The notes below the pieces were generated by a model, which saw only the letters and a program-made list of their open reading frames with translations, had not been told where the DNA came from and did not search any database. From Caulobacter sp031457805 (lineage in GTDB: Bacteria; Pseudomonadota; Alphaproteobacteria; Caulobacterales; Caulobacteraceae): a stretch of DNA of 64,000 nt. The stretch spans positions 124,001-188,000 of the forward strand of contig NZ_JAVDXI010000007.1 in assembly GCF_031457805.1 (NCBI RefSeq). The letters are read 5' to 3'. Both the position numbers and the translations under genes were made by a program. Position 1 is the stretch's first letter; the number at the start of each line of letters is the position of its first letter. This document shows, one piece after another, positions 1 through 8,397 of this stretch.

Positions 1-635
1 TCGGTCAGGCAGACGAGGCCGGCCGAATCCTCGGCCTGGCGGGCAACGGTCTTGATCAGCGGCATGGCCTTGTAGGTCTCGGCGGCGCGGACCTTGACCC
101 GATGCTTGCGGGCCAGCTTCTCGATCCGGCGGCTGACCTGGCCGTATTCCAGCCCCGCCTTGCGGTTGGTCTTGCCGGCGATCAGGCCGCCGAGCACCAG
201 CGGCTTCCAGTCGCGCCAGCCATCGGGGTCCTTGGGCTCCACCGCCGACCAGGCCCGCTGCACGCGGACGGCCAGGGCCGGCTCGGCCGCCGCCCAATCG
301 CCGTCATCCTTCATCTTGCCGCGCAGACGCAGCAGCGCCGGAATATCGGTCAGGCCCGCCCGCAACGTCGGCGGCGTCAGCAGGGCGAAGGCCCCGTCCA
401 GCCGTCGGTCGGCCACCGAGCTGTCCCAGGTCATGCCCTTGGGCGTCGCGCCCGGCGTGCCCAGGATGTAGACAGTCGTGTCGGCGTCGGAGATCCGCCA
501 CCAGGCCGGGCCCGGAAGCTTGGCGCTGACGACAAGGGCCTCGACGACCGTGGCCTCGGGGTCGTCGATCACCTGGGCGGCCGCGCCGCTGGCGATCGTG
601 AGACTGATGGCCAAGGCCGCCGCTATCGCCCGCAT
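1..635 (-). CDS. TraB/GumN-like exported protein (partial, C-terminus off window)
   Basis: The frame is open from ATG at 635 to the window edge with no stop, so the C-terminus is missing. The N-terminus is a short signal peptide ending in an Ala-rich segment (AxA-type cleavage). Residues about 35-60 carry a KLPGPAWWRISDADTTVY segment almost identical to one in the next gene (LPGPAWWKVSDGDTNVY), followed by a similar ILGTPG/VMGVP strand. This pattern resembles the start of TraB/GumN (PF01963) proteins. The two genes are co-oriented, 58 bases apart, and look like a tandem duplication. The biochemical role of this family in bacteria is not established, so no function is assigned. Confidence 0.75.
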   Translation of the reverse strand, partial: MRAIAAALAISLTIASGAAAQVIDDPEATVVEALVVSAKLPGPAWWRISDADTTVYILGTPGATPKGMTWDSSVADRRLDGAFALLTPPTLRAGLTDIPALLRLRGKMKDDGDWAAAEPALAVRVQRAWSAVEPKDPDGWRDWKPLVLGGLIAGKTNRKAGLEYGQVSRRIEKLARKHRVKVRAAETYKAMPLIKTVARQAEDSAGLVCLT

Positions 636-693
636 GTGGATCCCCCTCGCATGACGCCTGACCTTGGCCTGACCCTGTGACCGAAGCTTGACC

Positions 694-1701
694 CTATTCC
701 GGCGCGGTGACGGTGAAACCCTTGCCCCGCAGGCGATCCAGCACGCCGCCCTCGGTCAGCAGCGAGCGCAGCTCGATCACGGCGACCGCCTTGCCCGGCT
801 TCTTGAGGGCCGAGGTGATGGCCCCCACCGCGTCATCCTGGCCGTCTTCAAACTGGCGGGCGATCCAGGGCGTGGAGGCCAGGCAGCGCTGATAGCCGCG
901 CTCGGCCGCGACCACCGCCTTGACCTGGCCCTCGGCCCATTGGTCGGCGGTCTCGCGCACGCCAGCCAGGCCGTTCTCGGCCTCCTTGAGGCCCGCGTCC
1001 AGGCACAGCTCCTGCAGCGGCTGAGGCGCTTCGCCCAGGGACTTGACCATGCCGATCAGGTCGTAGTCGTCCAGCTTCTTGATGCGCGGCTGAACGGCGA
1101 TGTCCTTGCTCTTGGCCAGCTTCTGGATGCGGTCGGTCAGGTCGCCGATGGTGATCGAGACATTGCCGCTGCGGTCATTGGCGATGATGAACCCGGCCAG
1201 GGCCGGCTTGAGCTCGTCGTATTCGGTCAGCGGCTTGGCGCGCTTGGCCAGCTGCTTTTCCAGGCGAGCGCGTAGCTCCGGCGGCAGGGTGTCGCGCATC
1301 GGCCTGTCCATGATGAACGGCTTGCCACGCCCGGGGATCAGGGCCAACAGGCTCAGGATCCGCACCTCGGGCTCCTGGCCGATGATCAGCACATTGGCCC
1401 CGTCCAGCCGGCGACGCAGCACTGAGTCGTCGAAGTCCAGCTTCTGCGGCGCGAAGGCCGGAACGCCCATCACGTAGACATTGGTGTCGCCGTCGCTGAC
1501 CTTCCACCAGGCCGGTCCCGGCAGGCGGGCGTTGACGATCAGCTCCTCGACAAGGTTGGCCTGGCTGTCGACGGGGGTCAGGTCCACCGGTTTGGTCTGG
1601 TGGATCGACACCTCGTTCTTGCCCTGAGCCTGGGCCAGGGCGGAGCCGCCGCAAAGCAACGAAAGCGCCAGGCCGGCGGCGGCGAAACGGGTCAGGGTCA
1701 C
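694..1701 (-). CDS. TraB/GumN-like exported protein
   Basis: 335 aa with a clear signal peptide (about residues 1-23, ending ALAQA). The body has the WWKVSDGDTNVYVMGVPAF segment near residue 65, then a long helical region with C-terminal repeats of Ala and Lys, as in TraB/GumN-family proteins. It is a paralogue of the partial gene immediately downstream on the same strand, and the pair is probably one transcription unit reading away from mutL. Two Cys residues in the helical C-terminal half could form a periplasmic disulfide (inference). Function unknown; predicted periplasmic. Confidence 0.8.
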   Translation of the reverse strand: MTLTRFAAAGLALSLLCGGSALAQAQGKNEVSIHQTKPVDLTPVDSQANLVEELIVNARLPGPAWWKVSDGDTNVYVMGVPAFAPQKLDFDDSVLRRRLDGANVLIIGQEPEVRILSLLALIPGRGKPFIMDRPMRDTLPPELRARLEKQLAKRAKPLTEYDELKPALAGFIIANDRSGNVSITIGDLTDRIQKLAKSKDIAVQPRIKKLDDYDLIGMVKSLGEAPQPLQELCLDAGLKEAENGLAGVRETADQWAEGQVKAVVAAERGYQRCLASTPWIARQFEDGQDDAVGAITSALKKPGKAVAVIELRSLLTEGGVLDRLRGKGFTVTAPE

Positions 1702-1801
1702 GATGTTTCAGATCCTCGAAGGCGCGCGGAATCGCACTAAAGTCATCCCTCGCCTCTTCGTTGGCTGATCGGCGTTCGCCCGGTCAACTTAAGGAGTTGC
1801 A

Positions 1802-3772
1802 ATGTCGGCGGCCCGGCCCCACCTGCGGACCCCGGCGCGCCCCGTGAAAGTCCGCTTGATGCCCATCCGCCGCCTGCCGCCCGAGACCGTCAACCGCATC
1901 GCCGCCGGCGAGGTGGTCGAGCGGCCGGCCAGCGCCATCAAGGAACTAGTGGACAACGCCATCGACGCCGGCGCCACGCGGATCGAGGTCGAGGCGCACG
2001 GCGGGGGCCTGACCCGCATCCTCGTCGCCGACGACGGCTGCGGCCTGTCGCCCGAAGAGTTGCCGGTGGCCATCGAGCGCCACGCCACCTCCAAGCTGGC
2101 CCCCGACGCGGACGGCCTGTGGGACCTCTTGCGCATCCACACCATGGGCTTTCGGGGCGAGGCCCTGCCCTCGATCGGCTCGGTGGCGCGGCTGCAGATT
2201 TCCTCGCGCGCCAAGGGGGCCAAGGACGCCTTCTCGATCCTGGTCGAGGGCGGACAGGTCGGCGAGGTCGCCCCGGCCGCCTTCCCCGGCCCGCACGGCG
2301 CGCGGATCGAGGTGCGGGATCTCTTCTACGCCACGCCCGCCCGCCTGAAGTTCATGAAGTCCGAGCGCGCCGAGGCCCTGGCGATCACCGAAGAGATCAA
2401 GCGCCAGGCCATGGCCAATGAGAGCGTCGGCTTCTCGCTGGACATCGACGGCCGCCGGGTGCTGCGCCTGCCGCCCGAGCATCCGGGGCCGCAGGGACGC
2501 CTGGCGCGCCTGGCCGCCGTGCTGGGCCGCGAGTTCCAGGAAAACGCCCTGGAGATCGACCAGACCCGCGACGGCGTGCGGCTGTCGGGCTTTGCGGGCC
2601 TGCCGACCTACAACCGGGGCAACGCCGCCCACCAGTACCTGTTCGTCAACGGACGGCCGGTGCGCGACCGCCTGCTGCAAGGCGCCCTGCGCGCGGCCTA
2701 TGCCGACTTCCTCGCGCGCGACCGTCACCCAACGGCGGCCCTCTATGTGACGCTGGAACCGACCGAGGTCGACGTCAACGTCCACCCGGCCAAGGCCGAG
2801 GTGCGGTTCCGCGATCCGGCCCTGGTGCGCGGCCTGATCGTCGGGGCCCTGCGCCATGCCCTGGCCGGGGCCGGGCACCGCGCGTCGACCACCGTGGCCG
2901 CCCAGGCGCTGGACAGCATCCGCGCCCAGCAGAGCCCTTTCCCGGGATACCAACCCCAGTATCAACCCGGCCCCTCCCCCGCCGGTTTCTCGACCTGGCG
3001 AGAAGGCGGCTGGACGCCGCCGACGCAGCGGCCGATGGACTTGCCGGGCCTGAACGAGGTGTCGGCGCGGGTCGAGCCCGGCTACGGCGCAGATCTGGCC
3101 GGGGTCGTGCGCGAGGCCTATGCGTCGGCGGATTTCGAGGATCGTCCGCCCACGGACTATATGGCGGCCAACGCCGCGTTCGACCCGGTCGACTATCCGC
3201 TCGGCGCCGCGCGGGCGCAGGTCCACGAGACCTATATCGTCGCCCAGACGCGCGACGGCATGGTCATTGTCGACCAGCACGCCGCCCACGAGCGCCTCGT
3301 CTATGAGCGGATGAAGGGCGAGATGGCGGCCGGCGGCGTGACCCGCCAGACCCTGCTGCTGCCCGAGGTGGTGGACCTGGACCCCGCCGAGGCCGAGCGC
3401 GTCGTCGCCCGCGCCGAGGAGCTGGCCAGTCTTGGCCTCGTCATCGAGAGCTTCGGCCCCGGCGCGGTGCTGGTGCGCGAGACCCCCGCCCTTCTCGGCA
3501 AGACCGACGCGGCGGCCCTGGTCCGCGACATCGCCGACGACCTGGCCGAGAACGGCGCGGCCCTGGCGCTGAAGGAACGGCTGGAGGAGGTCTGCTCGAC
3601 CATGGCCTGCCACGGCAGCGTCCGCGCCGGGCGCCGCCTGAACGGCGCCGAGATGAACGCCCTGCTCCGCGAGATGGAGGCCACGCCCCACTCGGGCCAG
3701 TGCAACCATGGCCGCCCGACCTATGTCGAGCTGAAGCTCGCTGACATTGAAAAGCTGTTCGGCCGGCGGTGA
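1802..3772 (+). CDS. mutL: DNA mismatch repair protein MutL (endonuclease type)
   Basis: GHKL ATPase of methyl-independent mismatch repair. ATPase motifs are visible: ELVDNAIDAGAT (about residues 48-59), DDGCG (77-81) and TMGFRGEALPSIGS (about 115). A Pro/Gln-rich linker (about 375-440) leads to the C-terminal dimerisation/endonuclease domain with DQHA-x2-E-x4-E at about 491-502, ACHGS near 602 and CNHGRP near 635, so this is a nicking MutL as expected in lineages without MutH. Start choice: ATG 1802 has AAGGAG five bases upstream; an internal ATG at 1859 gives the usual family N-terminus (MPIRRLPPETVNRI) but has no clear Shine-Dalgarno. Convergent with the acetylesterase gene, only 14 bases away. 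Confidence 0.97.
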   Translation: MSAARPHLRTPARPVKVRLMPIRRLPPETVNRIAAGEVVERPASAIKELVDNAIDAGATRIEVEAHGGGLTRILVADDGCGLSPEELPVAIERHATSKLAPDADGLWDLLRIHTMGFRGEALPSIGSVARLQISSRAKGAKDAFSILVEGGQVGEVAPAAFPGPHGARIEVRDLFYATPARLKFMKSERAEALAITEEIKRQAMANESVGFSLDIDGRRVLRLPPEHPGPQGRLARLAAVLGREFQENALEIDQTRDGVRLSGFAGLPTYNRGNAAHQYLFVNGRPVRDRLLQGALRAAYADFLARDRHPTAALYVTLEPTEVDVNVHPAKAEVRFRDPALVRGLIVGALRHALAGAGHRASTTVAAQALDSIRAQQSPFPGYQPQYQPGPSPAGFSTWREGGWTPPTQRPMDLPGLNEVSARVEPGYGADLAGVVREAYASADFEDRPPTDYMAANAAFDPVDYPLGAARAQVHETYIVAQTRDGMVIVDQHAAHERLVYERMKGEMAAGGVTRQTLLLPEVVDLDPAEAERVVARAEELASLGLVIESFGPGAVLVRETPALLGKTDAAALVRDIADDLAENGAALALKERLEEVCSTMACHGSVRAGRRLNGAEMNALLREMEATPHSGQCNHGRPTYVELKLADIEKLFGRR

Positions 3773-3786
3773 GCCGAGCGCCGCGT

Positions 3787-5712
3787 CTAGCGGATGGTCA
3801 GCGCGAACGGCGTCGCCGGCAGGCCCGTGGCCCCGAACAGATTGATGATCGGGCTGTCGGCCCAGGCGTAGCGGACCTGGGTCGCCGCCATCCCGGCGGG
3901 CGCGGCGAGGCGAACGAGGCTTCCCTCAACCGTGGCGTCGACAAAGCGGCAGGCGCTGGCGTCGCAAAGCTCGAAGCCGATCGGCCGATGGCCCGCATGG
4001 ACGACGCCGGGCTGGTCCAGCGTCACGACGACGGTGTCGCCCTCGCGCCGGGCCGACAGTGGCGCGGGGCCTGACGCCACCACCGCCTCGCCATAGGCCA
4101 GCTTCCGCGCCAGCAGGGCCAGACGCTGGCCGACGCGCAGCTTGTCGGCAGGGTGAATGTCATAGGGTGAGCCGATGTCGACGGCTGAGGCCATGCCCAC
4201 CATCGGGTCGGCCGCCGCGACCTGACGCTGGACGTCGCGCAGGGCGGCCCAGGCCGAGTTCACCGGCCGATCCATCTCGGGACCGAAGGCGGCCAGCTGG
4301 GTCAGCAGGAACGGCTGGTTGCCGCCGCCGAACGCCGCGCGCCAGTCGGCGACCAGGGCCGGCATCAGGCGGGCGTACTCGGCGGCCTCGGCGACATTGG
4401 CCTCGCCCTGGTACCAGGCGAAGCCCTTGACGCCGAACGGCGCCAGCGGGGCGATCATGCCGTTGCGCAGGGTGGTGAGCCCGCTGGCGCCCCGCCACGG
4501 GGCGCTGGGCGGCAAGGCCGTTTCCGACAGCGGCGCGGCGATCTTGTAGCGCCAAGCGCCGGGCAGCGGCACGACGCTCCCGTCGTCCAGGGTCAGCGCC
4601 TTCAGCGCCGCCTTGCCCCAAGGACCGCCACCGCCGCCCATGTCGATCACGCGCAGGGCCAGCACGTTGCGGCCGGCCTTCAGCGCGCCGGGCGCCAGGC
4701 GGTAGGTGCGGGGCGTGTCCCAGCCCTGGGTTGAGCCGATCTCGCGACCATTGAGGAAGGTGGTGTCGATATCGTCCACGGGTCCCAGCGCCAGGGTCGC
4801 GCCCTGCGCCGCCTGGGCCCGGGTCAGGGTCAGCTCGAGCCGCAGCCAGACGGTCCCGTCGAAGCCGGCGAGTTCGGGCGCGGTCTGCTCCCAGAAGCCC
4901 TCGGTCGGCAGGGACTTCCAGGCGCGGTCATCGAGCTCGGGCTTCTCCCAGCCCTTCGCGACCGGGGTCTTGGCCCCCGCCCAGCGGCCCAGCGACTGGC
5001 TCCAGCGGGCGACGCCCAGCGCCGGGTCGCGGGCGTAGTCGGACAGCACCGACAGGCCCTCGTCATAGGTCTTCAGCGCGGTCAGACCCTCGCGGCTGAT
5101 CCAGTCCTGGATGACCGACCCGCCCCAGGTGGCGTCGATCAGGCCAATGGGAACGCCAGTGGTCTTGCGTAGCTCGCGGCCCATGAAGAAGCAGGCGGCG
5201 CTGAAATTGGCCGCCGTCTGGGGCGTCGACACCTTCCAGACCACGCCCGCCGGCAGGCTGTCCTGCGGCTCGGAGCGGCTGATCTTTCCGGTCTGCAGCA
5301 GGCGAATGTCGGGATTGCCGGCTGAAGCGACCTCGCCGTCCCCGTTCAGCGCCTGGCGCAGCGGGTACTCCATGTTCGACTGGCCCGAGCATAGCCACAC
5401 ATCGCCCATGGCGAGGTTCGAGACCGTCTGAGTCTGATCGCCGGCGCGCGCGGTCAGGGTCAGGGCGGAGCCGCCCGCCGGGCGCGCGGGCAGGACCACG
5501 CTCCAGCGACCGTCACCGTCGGCGCTGGTCGAGACGCCCTGCCCCGACAGGTCGACGGCCACGCTCGCGTTCGGCGCCGCGCGGCCCCAGACGCGGATCG
5601 GCTGATCGCGCTGCAGCACCGCATGGTCGCTGAACACCGACGCCAGCGGCCCCGCCAGCGCCGGTGTGGAAAGACCCATGGCCGTGGCCAGGATCAGGGC
5701 TTTCAGCGACAT
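3787..5712 (-). CDS. Carbohydrate acetylesterase, SGNH/SASA type (CE20-like)
   Basis: 641 aa, signal peptide about 1-20. The SGNH hydrolase fold is split: block I is GQSNMEYPL near residue 113, then an inserted beta-rich domain (about 225-400, containing FLNGREIGSTQGWDTPR and NVLALRV, typical of a galactose-binding-like/jelly-roll fold), then the second half with YQGEANV near 430 and the catalytic pair DIHP near 570. That split architecture matches the CE20 xyloglucan acetylesterases described in Xanthomonas and, more broadly, sialate O-acetylesterases. It follows the GH3 gene on the same strand with an 82-base gap holding a hairpin. In this context the likely substrate is acetyl groups on xyloglucan galactosyl residues (inference); sialate esterase is the older generic name. 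Confidence 0.88.
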   Translation of the reverse strand: MSLKALILATAMGLSTPALAGPLASVFSDHAVLQRDQPIRVWGRAAPNASVAVDLSGQGVSTSADGDGRWSVVLPARPAGGSALTLTARAGDQTQTVSNLAMGDVWLCSGQSNMEYPLRQALNGDGEVASAGNPDIRLLQTGKISRSEPQDSLPAGVVWKVSTPQTAANFSAACFFMGRELRKTTGVPIGLIDATWGGSVIQDWISREGLTALKTYDEGLSVLSDYARDPALGVARWSQSLGRWAGAKTPVAKGWEKPELDDRAWKSLPTEGFWEQTAPELAGFDGTVWLRLELTLTRAQAAQGATLALGPVDDIDTTFLNGREIGSTQGWDTPRTYRLAPGALKAGRNVLALRVIDMGGGGGPWGKAALKALTLDDGSVVPLPGAWRYKIAAPLSETALPPSAPWRGASGLTTLRNGMIAPLAPFGVKGFAWYQGEANVAEAAEYARLMPALVADWRAAFGGGNQPFLLTQLAAFGPEMDRPVNSAWAALRDVQRQVAAADPMVGMASAVDIGSPYDIHPADKLRVGQRLALLARKLAYGEAVVASGPAPLSARREGDTVVVTLDQPGVVHAGHRPIGFELCDASACRFVDATVEGSLVRLAAPAGMAATQVRYAWADSPIINLFGATGLPATPFALTIR

Positions 5713-5741
5713 GGGTCTTTCCTCTTCCCGTCCCGTTCACC

Positions 5742-5771
5742 CGACCTTCCCGGCGAACGCCGGGGAGGTCG
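5742..5771. repeat. Single palindrome of the CCCCGGCGAAYGCCGGGG repeat family
   Basis: A near-perfect inverted repeat of about 13 bp per arm around CGGCGAACGCCG, between the GH3 stop and the acetylesterase start. The same core occurs as paired copies at 37759-37889, 43983-44087 and 50330-50460. Here it stands alone and could act as an mRNA processing or stabilising hairpin between two genes of one operon. Confidence 0.6.
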
Positions 5772-5794
5772 GAGCTTGAGGGGTCTTCTGAGCG

Positions 5795-8266
5795 CTACTG
5801 CGCCTTCGCCGGGCAGACCGCCCCGGCTGGATCGGCGGTCAGCTTCACCTCGGCGATCGACACCTGGAAGGCGCCCGCCGAGATCAGTTCGAACGGCGCG
5901 GTGACCTTGGTCACGTCCGTCCCGGCGGCCTGGAAGCACTTGAGCGGGATCTTGACGCTGGCCCACTGCCCGGTCGGCGAACCGGCCGGCGGCGTGACGT
6001 CCAGGCGTCCCGCGCCCATCGCCAGGCTCACGCGCCCGGTCGCGGCGGCGTCGAGGCGATAGGCGAAGCTCAGCGCCATGTCGGCGTTGGTCTGGAACGA
6101 CAGGTCCAGCGGCTTGTCGCCGACGATCGACAGCTTGCCGGGCTTGTCGCCGGCGAAGGTGATCTGGCGGCCGGCTTCCTGGACGTTGCCCGCATCGACC
6201 GGCGCGATCTGCACGCTTGACGACGGCGAGGCCTTGAACGCGAACGGGGCCGGGGTCTTGCCGCCGACGAAGTAGTTCACGACGTTGTCGGCCTGGGCCG
6301 TGACGCCGGAAACCTCGGACAGGCGCCCCACCTTGCCCGGCTTGGCGTAGCTGAGGCCATAGCCGTAGGCGAACAGCGGATCATAGCCCTTCTCGCCTTT
6401 ATTCAGGCGGAACTGGGCGGCGGTCTTTGGCCAGCTGAACGACAGCTTGCCGCGGAAGTCATGATGCGGCTTGCCGGCCTTGTCGCCGATCAGCACGTCG
6501 GCCACGCCGCCGCCTTCCGAGCCCGGCAGCCAGGCGGCCACGAAGGCGTCCGAGGCGTTGATTTCGGGGTTCACCCACAGCGGTCGACCGGTCAGGAACA
6601 CGGACACCACCTTCACACCCTGGGCCTTCAGGCGCTTGAGCAGCGCCAGGTCGGCCTTGTCGCCCGGCTGATACTCCAGTGAGGTCTTGAGGTCGCCAAC
6701 ACCTTCCGCATACGGATTTTCACCGAACACGACGATGGCCACGTCCGGCTTCTGGTCGAACTTGCCGTCGACGCTGAGCGTCGCGCGGCCGCCGCCGGCC
6801 TCGACCGCCGACTTCACGCCGGTCCAGATCGACTCGGCGTTGGGGAAGTCGGCGTTGGTGTTGCCCGTGCCCTGCCAGGACAGGGTCCAGCCGCCCGACT
6901 GCTTGCCGATGTCGTCGGCGCCCGAACCGGCGACCAGCACATTGGCCGAGCTCTTCAGCGGCAGAACGCCGTCGTTCTTGAGCAGAACCAACGACTTGCG
7001 GACCGCCTCGCGAGCGATCGCGCGGTGCTCGGGCGCACCGATGACGCCCTCGCGGCCTTCATGGGGCCGCGCCGCCTGGAAGAGACCCATCTTGGCCTTC
7101 ACCCGCAGGATCCGGCGGACCGCGTCGTCGATGCGGGCCATCGGGATCACGCCCGACTTCGCCTGGGCCAGGGTGTTGTCGTACAGCGCCTTCCAGCTGT
7201 CGGGGGCCATGAACATGTCGAGGCCGGCGTTGATCGACTGCGGGCAGTCGGTCGGCTTGCAGCCCGCCACCTGGCCGTGGCCGTTCCAGTCGCCGACGAT
7301 GAAGCCGTCGAAGCCCATCTTGCCCTTCAGCACGTCGGTCAGCAGGCTCTTGTTGCCGTGCATCTTCTGGCCGTTCCAGCTGTTGAACGAGGCCATGATC
7401 GTCAGGGCGCCGGCGTTGATGGCCGGCACATAGCCCTGGGCGTGGACGCGGACCAGCTCCTCCTCGGAGACCTTGGTGTCGCCCTGGTCGACGCCGTTCT
7501 CGGTGCCGCCGTCGCCCAGGAAGTGCTTGGCGCTGGCCGCCACGAGGCCTTGCTGGATCACCCCGCCCTTGCCGCCGGTGAACGGCGCGACCGCGCCCTG
7601 CAGGCCCAGGATCATCTCGCCGCCGTACTGGCGGATGATGGCCGGATCTTCCGAATAGCCCTCATAGGTGCGGCCCCAGCGGTCGTCGCGCGGCGCGGCC
7701 AGGGTCGGGCCGAACGCCCAGTCGAAACCGGCGGCCGAGGTTTCCAGCGCCGTGGCCTTGCCGATGCGGCGGATCAGCTCGGGATCACGCGCCGCGCCCA
7801 GACCGATGTTGTGCGGGAAGAGGGTCGCGCCGACGACGTTGTTGTTGCCGTGGACGGCGTCGATGCCGAAGATCAGCGGCACATGCGTCCCGCCCACGCG
7901 CTGCGCGGCCGCCTCGCGGAAGGCCTTGGCGGTGTCGACCCATGGCTTCTGCGGCGAGCGGTCCGGCGCGCCCAGCGGCGGGGAGCTGCCGCCCCCCAGG
8001 ATCGAGCCCAGCGGATAGGTCTTCAAATCCTCGGGCTTGATCGACCCGATATCGGCCTGGATCAGCTGGCCGACCTTCTCCTCGAGGGTCAGCTTGGCCA
8101 GCACCGAGTCCACGAAGGCTTCCGTCGCCGGATCAACGAGCCCCTGGCTCTTGGCGGCGGGCCACTTGGCCGGCTGAGCGGTGGATTTTGCTGTGCTCTC
8201 GGCCGACGCGACGCCGGCCAGGAAGGTGGACGCCAAGAGGGCGACGCAAAGGGTCTTGGTGTTCAT
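5795..8266 (-). CDS. GH3 beta-glucosidase/exo-beta-glucan hydrolase
   Basis: 823 aa exported glycoside hydrolase family 3. ATG 8266 is chosen over longer in-frame starts because it is preceded by GGGGAG and begins the signal peptide (MNTKTLCVALLAS..., cleaved after ASA). The GH3 N-terminal barrel shows RWGRTYEGYSEDP, KHFLGDGG and the nucleophile motif GFIVGDWNGH (Asp near residue 325). The GH3 C-terminal alpha/beta domain follows (VLLKNDGVLPL, WLPGSEGGGVADVL), and a further C-terminal beta-sandwich (about 660-823) resembles the extra domain of ExoP-type enzymes. Probable role: removal of glucose from the non-reducing end of stripped xyloglucan/cello-oligosaccharides in the periplasm. First gene of a minus-strand unit with the acetylesterase, divergent from GH97. 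Confidence 0.93.
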   Translation of the reverse strand: MNTKTLCVALLASTFLAGVASAESTAKSTAQPAKWPAAKSQGLVDPATEAFVDSVLAKLTLEEKVGQLIQADIGSIKPEDLKTYPLGSILGGGSSPPLGAPDRSPQKPWVDTAKAFREAAAQRVGGTHVPLIFGIDAVHGNNNVVGATLFPHNIGLGAARDPELIRRIGKATALETSAAGFDWAFGPTLAAPRDDRWGRTYEGYSEDPAIIRQYGGEMILGLQGAVAPFTGGKGGVIQQGLVAASAKHFLGDGGTENGVDQGDTKVSEEELVRVHAQGYVPAINAGALTIMASFNSWNGQKMHGNKSLLTDVLKGKMGFDGFIVGDWNGHGQVAGCKPTDCPQSINAGLDMFMAPDSWKALYDNTLAQAKSGVIPMARIDDAVRRILRVKAKMGLFQAARPHEGREGVIGAPEHRAIAREAVRKSLVLLKNDGVLPLKSSANVLVAGSGADDIGKQSGGWTLSWQGTGNTNADFPNAESIWTGVKSAVEAGGGRATLSVDGKFDQKPDVAIVVFGENPYAEGVGDLKTSLEYQPGDKADLALLKRLKAQGVKVVSVFLTGRPLWVNPEINASDAFVAAWLPGSEGGGVADVLIGDKAGKPHHDFRGKLSFSWPKTAAQFRLNKGEKGYDPLFAYGYGLSYAKPGKVGRLSEVSGVTAQADNVVNYFVGGKTPAPFAFKASPSSSVQIAPVDAGNVQEAGRQITFAGDKPGKLSIVGDKPLDLSFQTNADMALSFAYRLDAAATGRVSLAMGAGRLDVTPPAGSPTGQWASVKIPLKCFQAAGTDVTKVTAPFELISAGAFQVSIAEVKLTADPAGAVCPAKAQ

Positions 8267-8307
8267 ACTCCCCAACTCTTTTTTCTTTCGACGGCCACAT
8301 GCCGCTT

Positions 8308-8321
8308 CGACAACGTTGTCA
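8308..8321. promoter_or_regulatory. LacI-type operator between GH3 and GH97
   Basis: Read on the minus strand the site is TGACAACGTTGTCG, a 12-bp perfect palindrome (GACAACGTTGTC) with one outer mismatch. It lies 42 bases before the GH3 start and 76 bases before the GH97 start, so one site could control both. It belongs to a set of five related palindromes in this locus (see 20856, 21115, 25869, 28530). A second dyad, TTTGT-AT-GACAAA-like, lies near 8354-8366 in the same divergent region. Confidence 0.65.
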
Positions 8322-8397
8322 TACCCCTCGACGCCGATCCAGAGGCCGTCTAGTTTGTATGACAAATAGACAAGCACAATCGGGTTGGAAACTTCAA

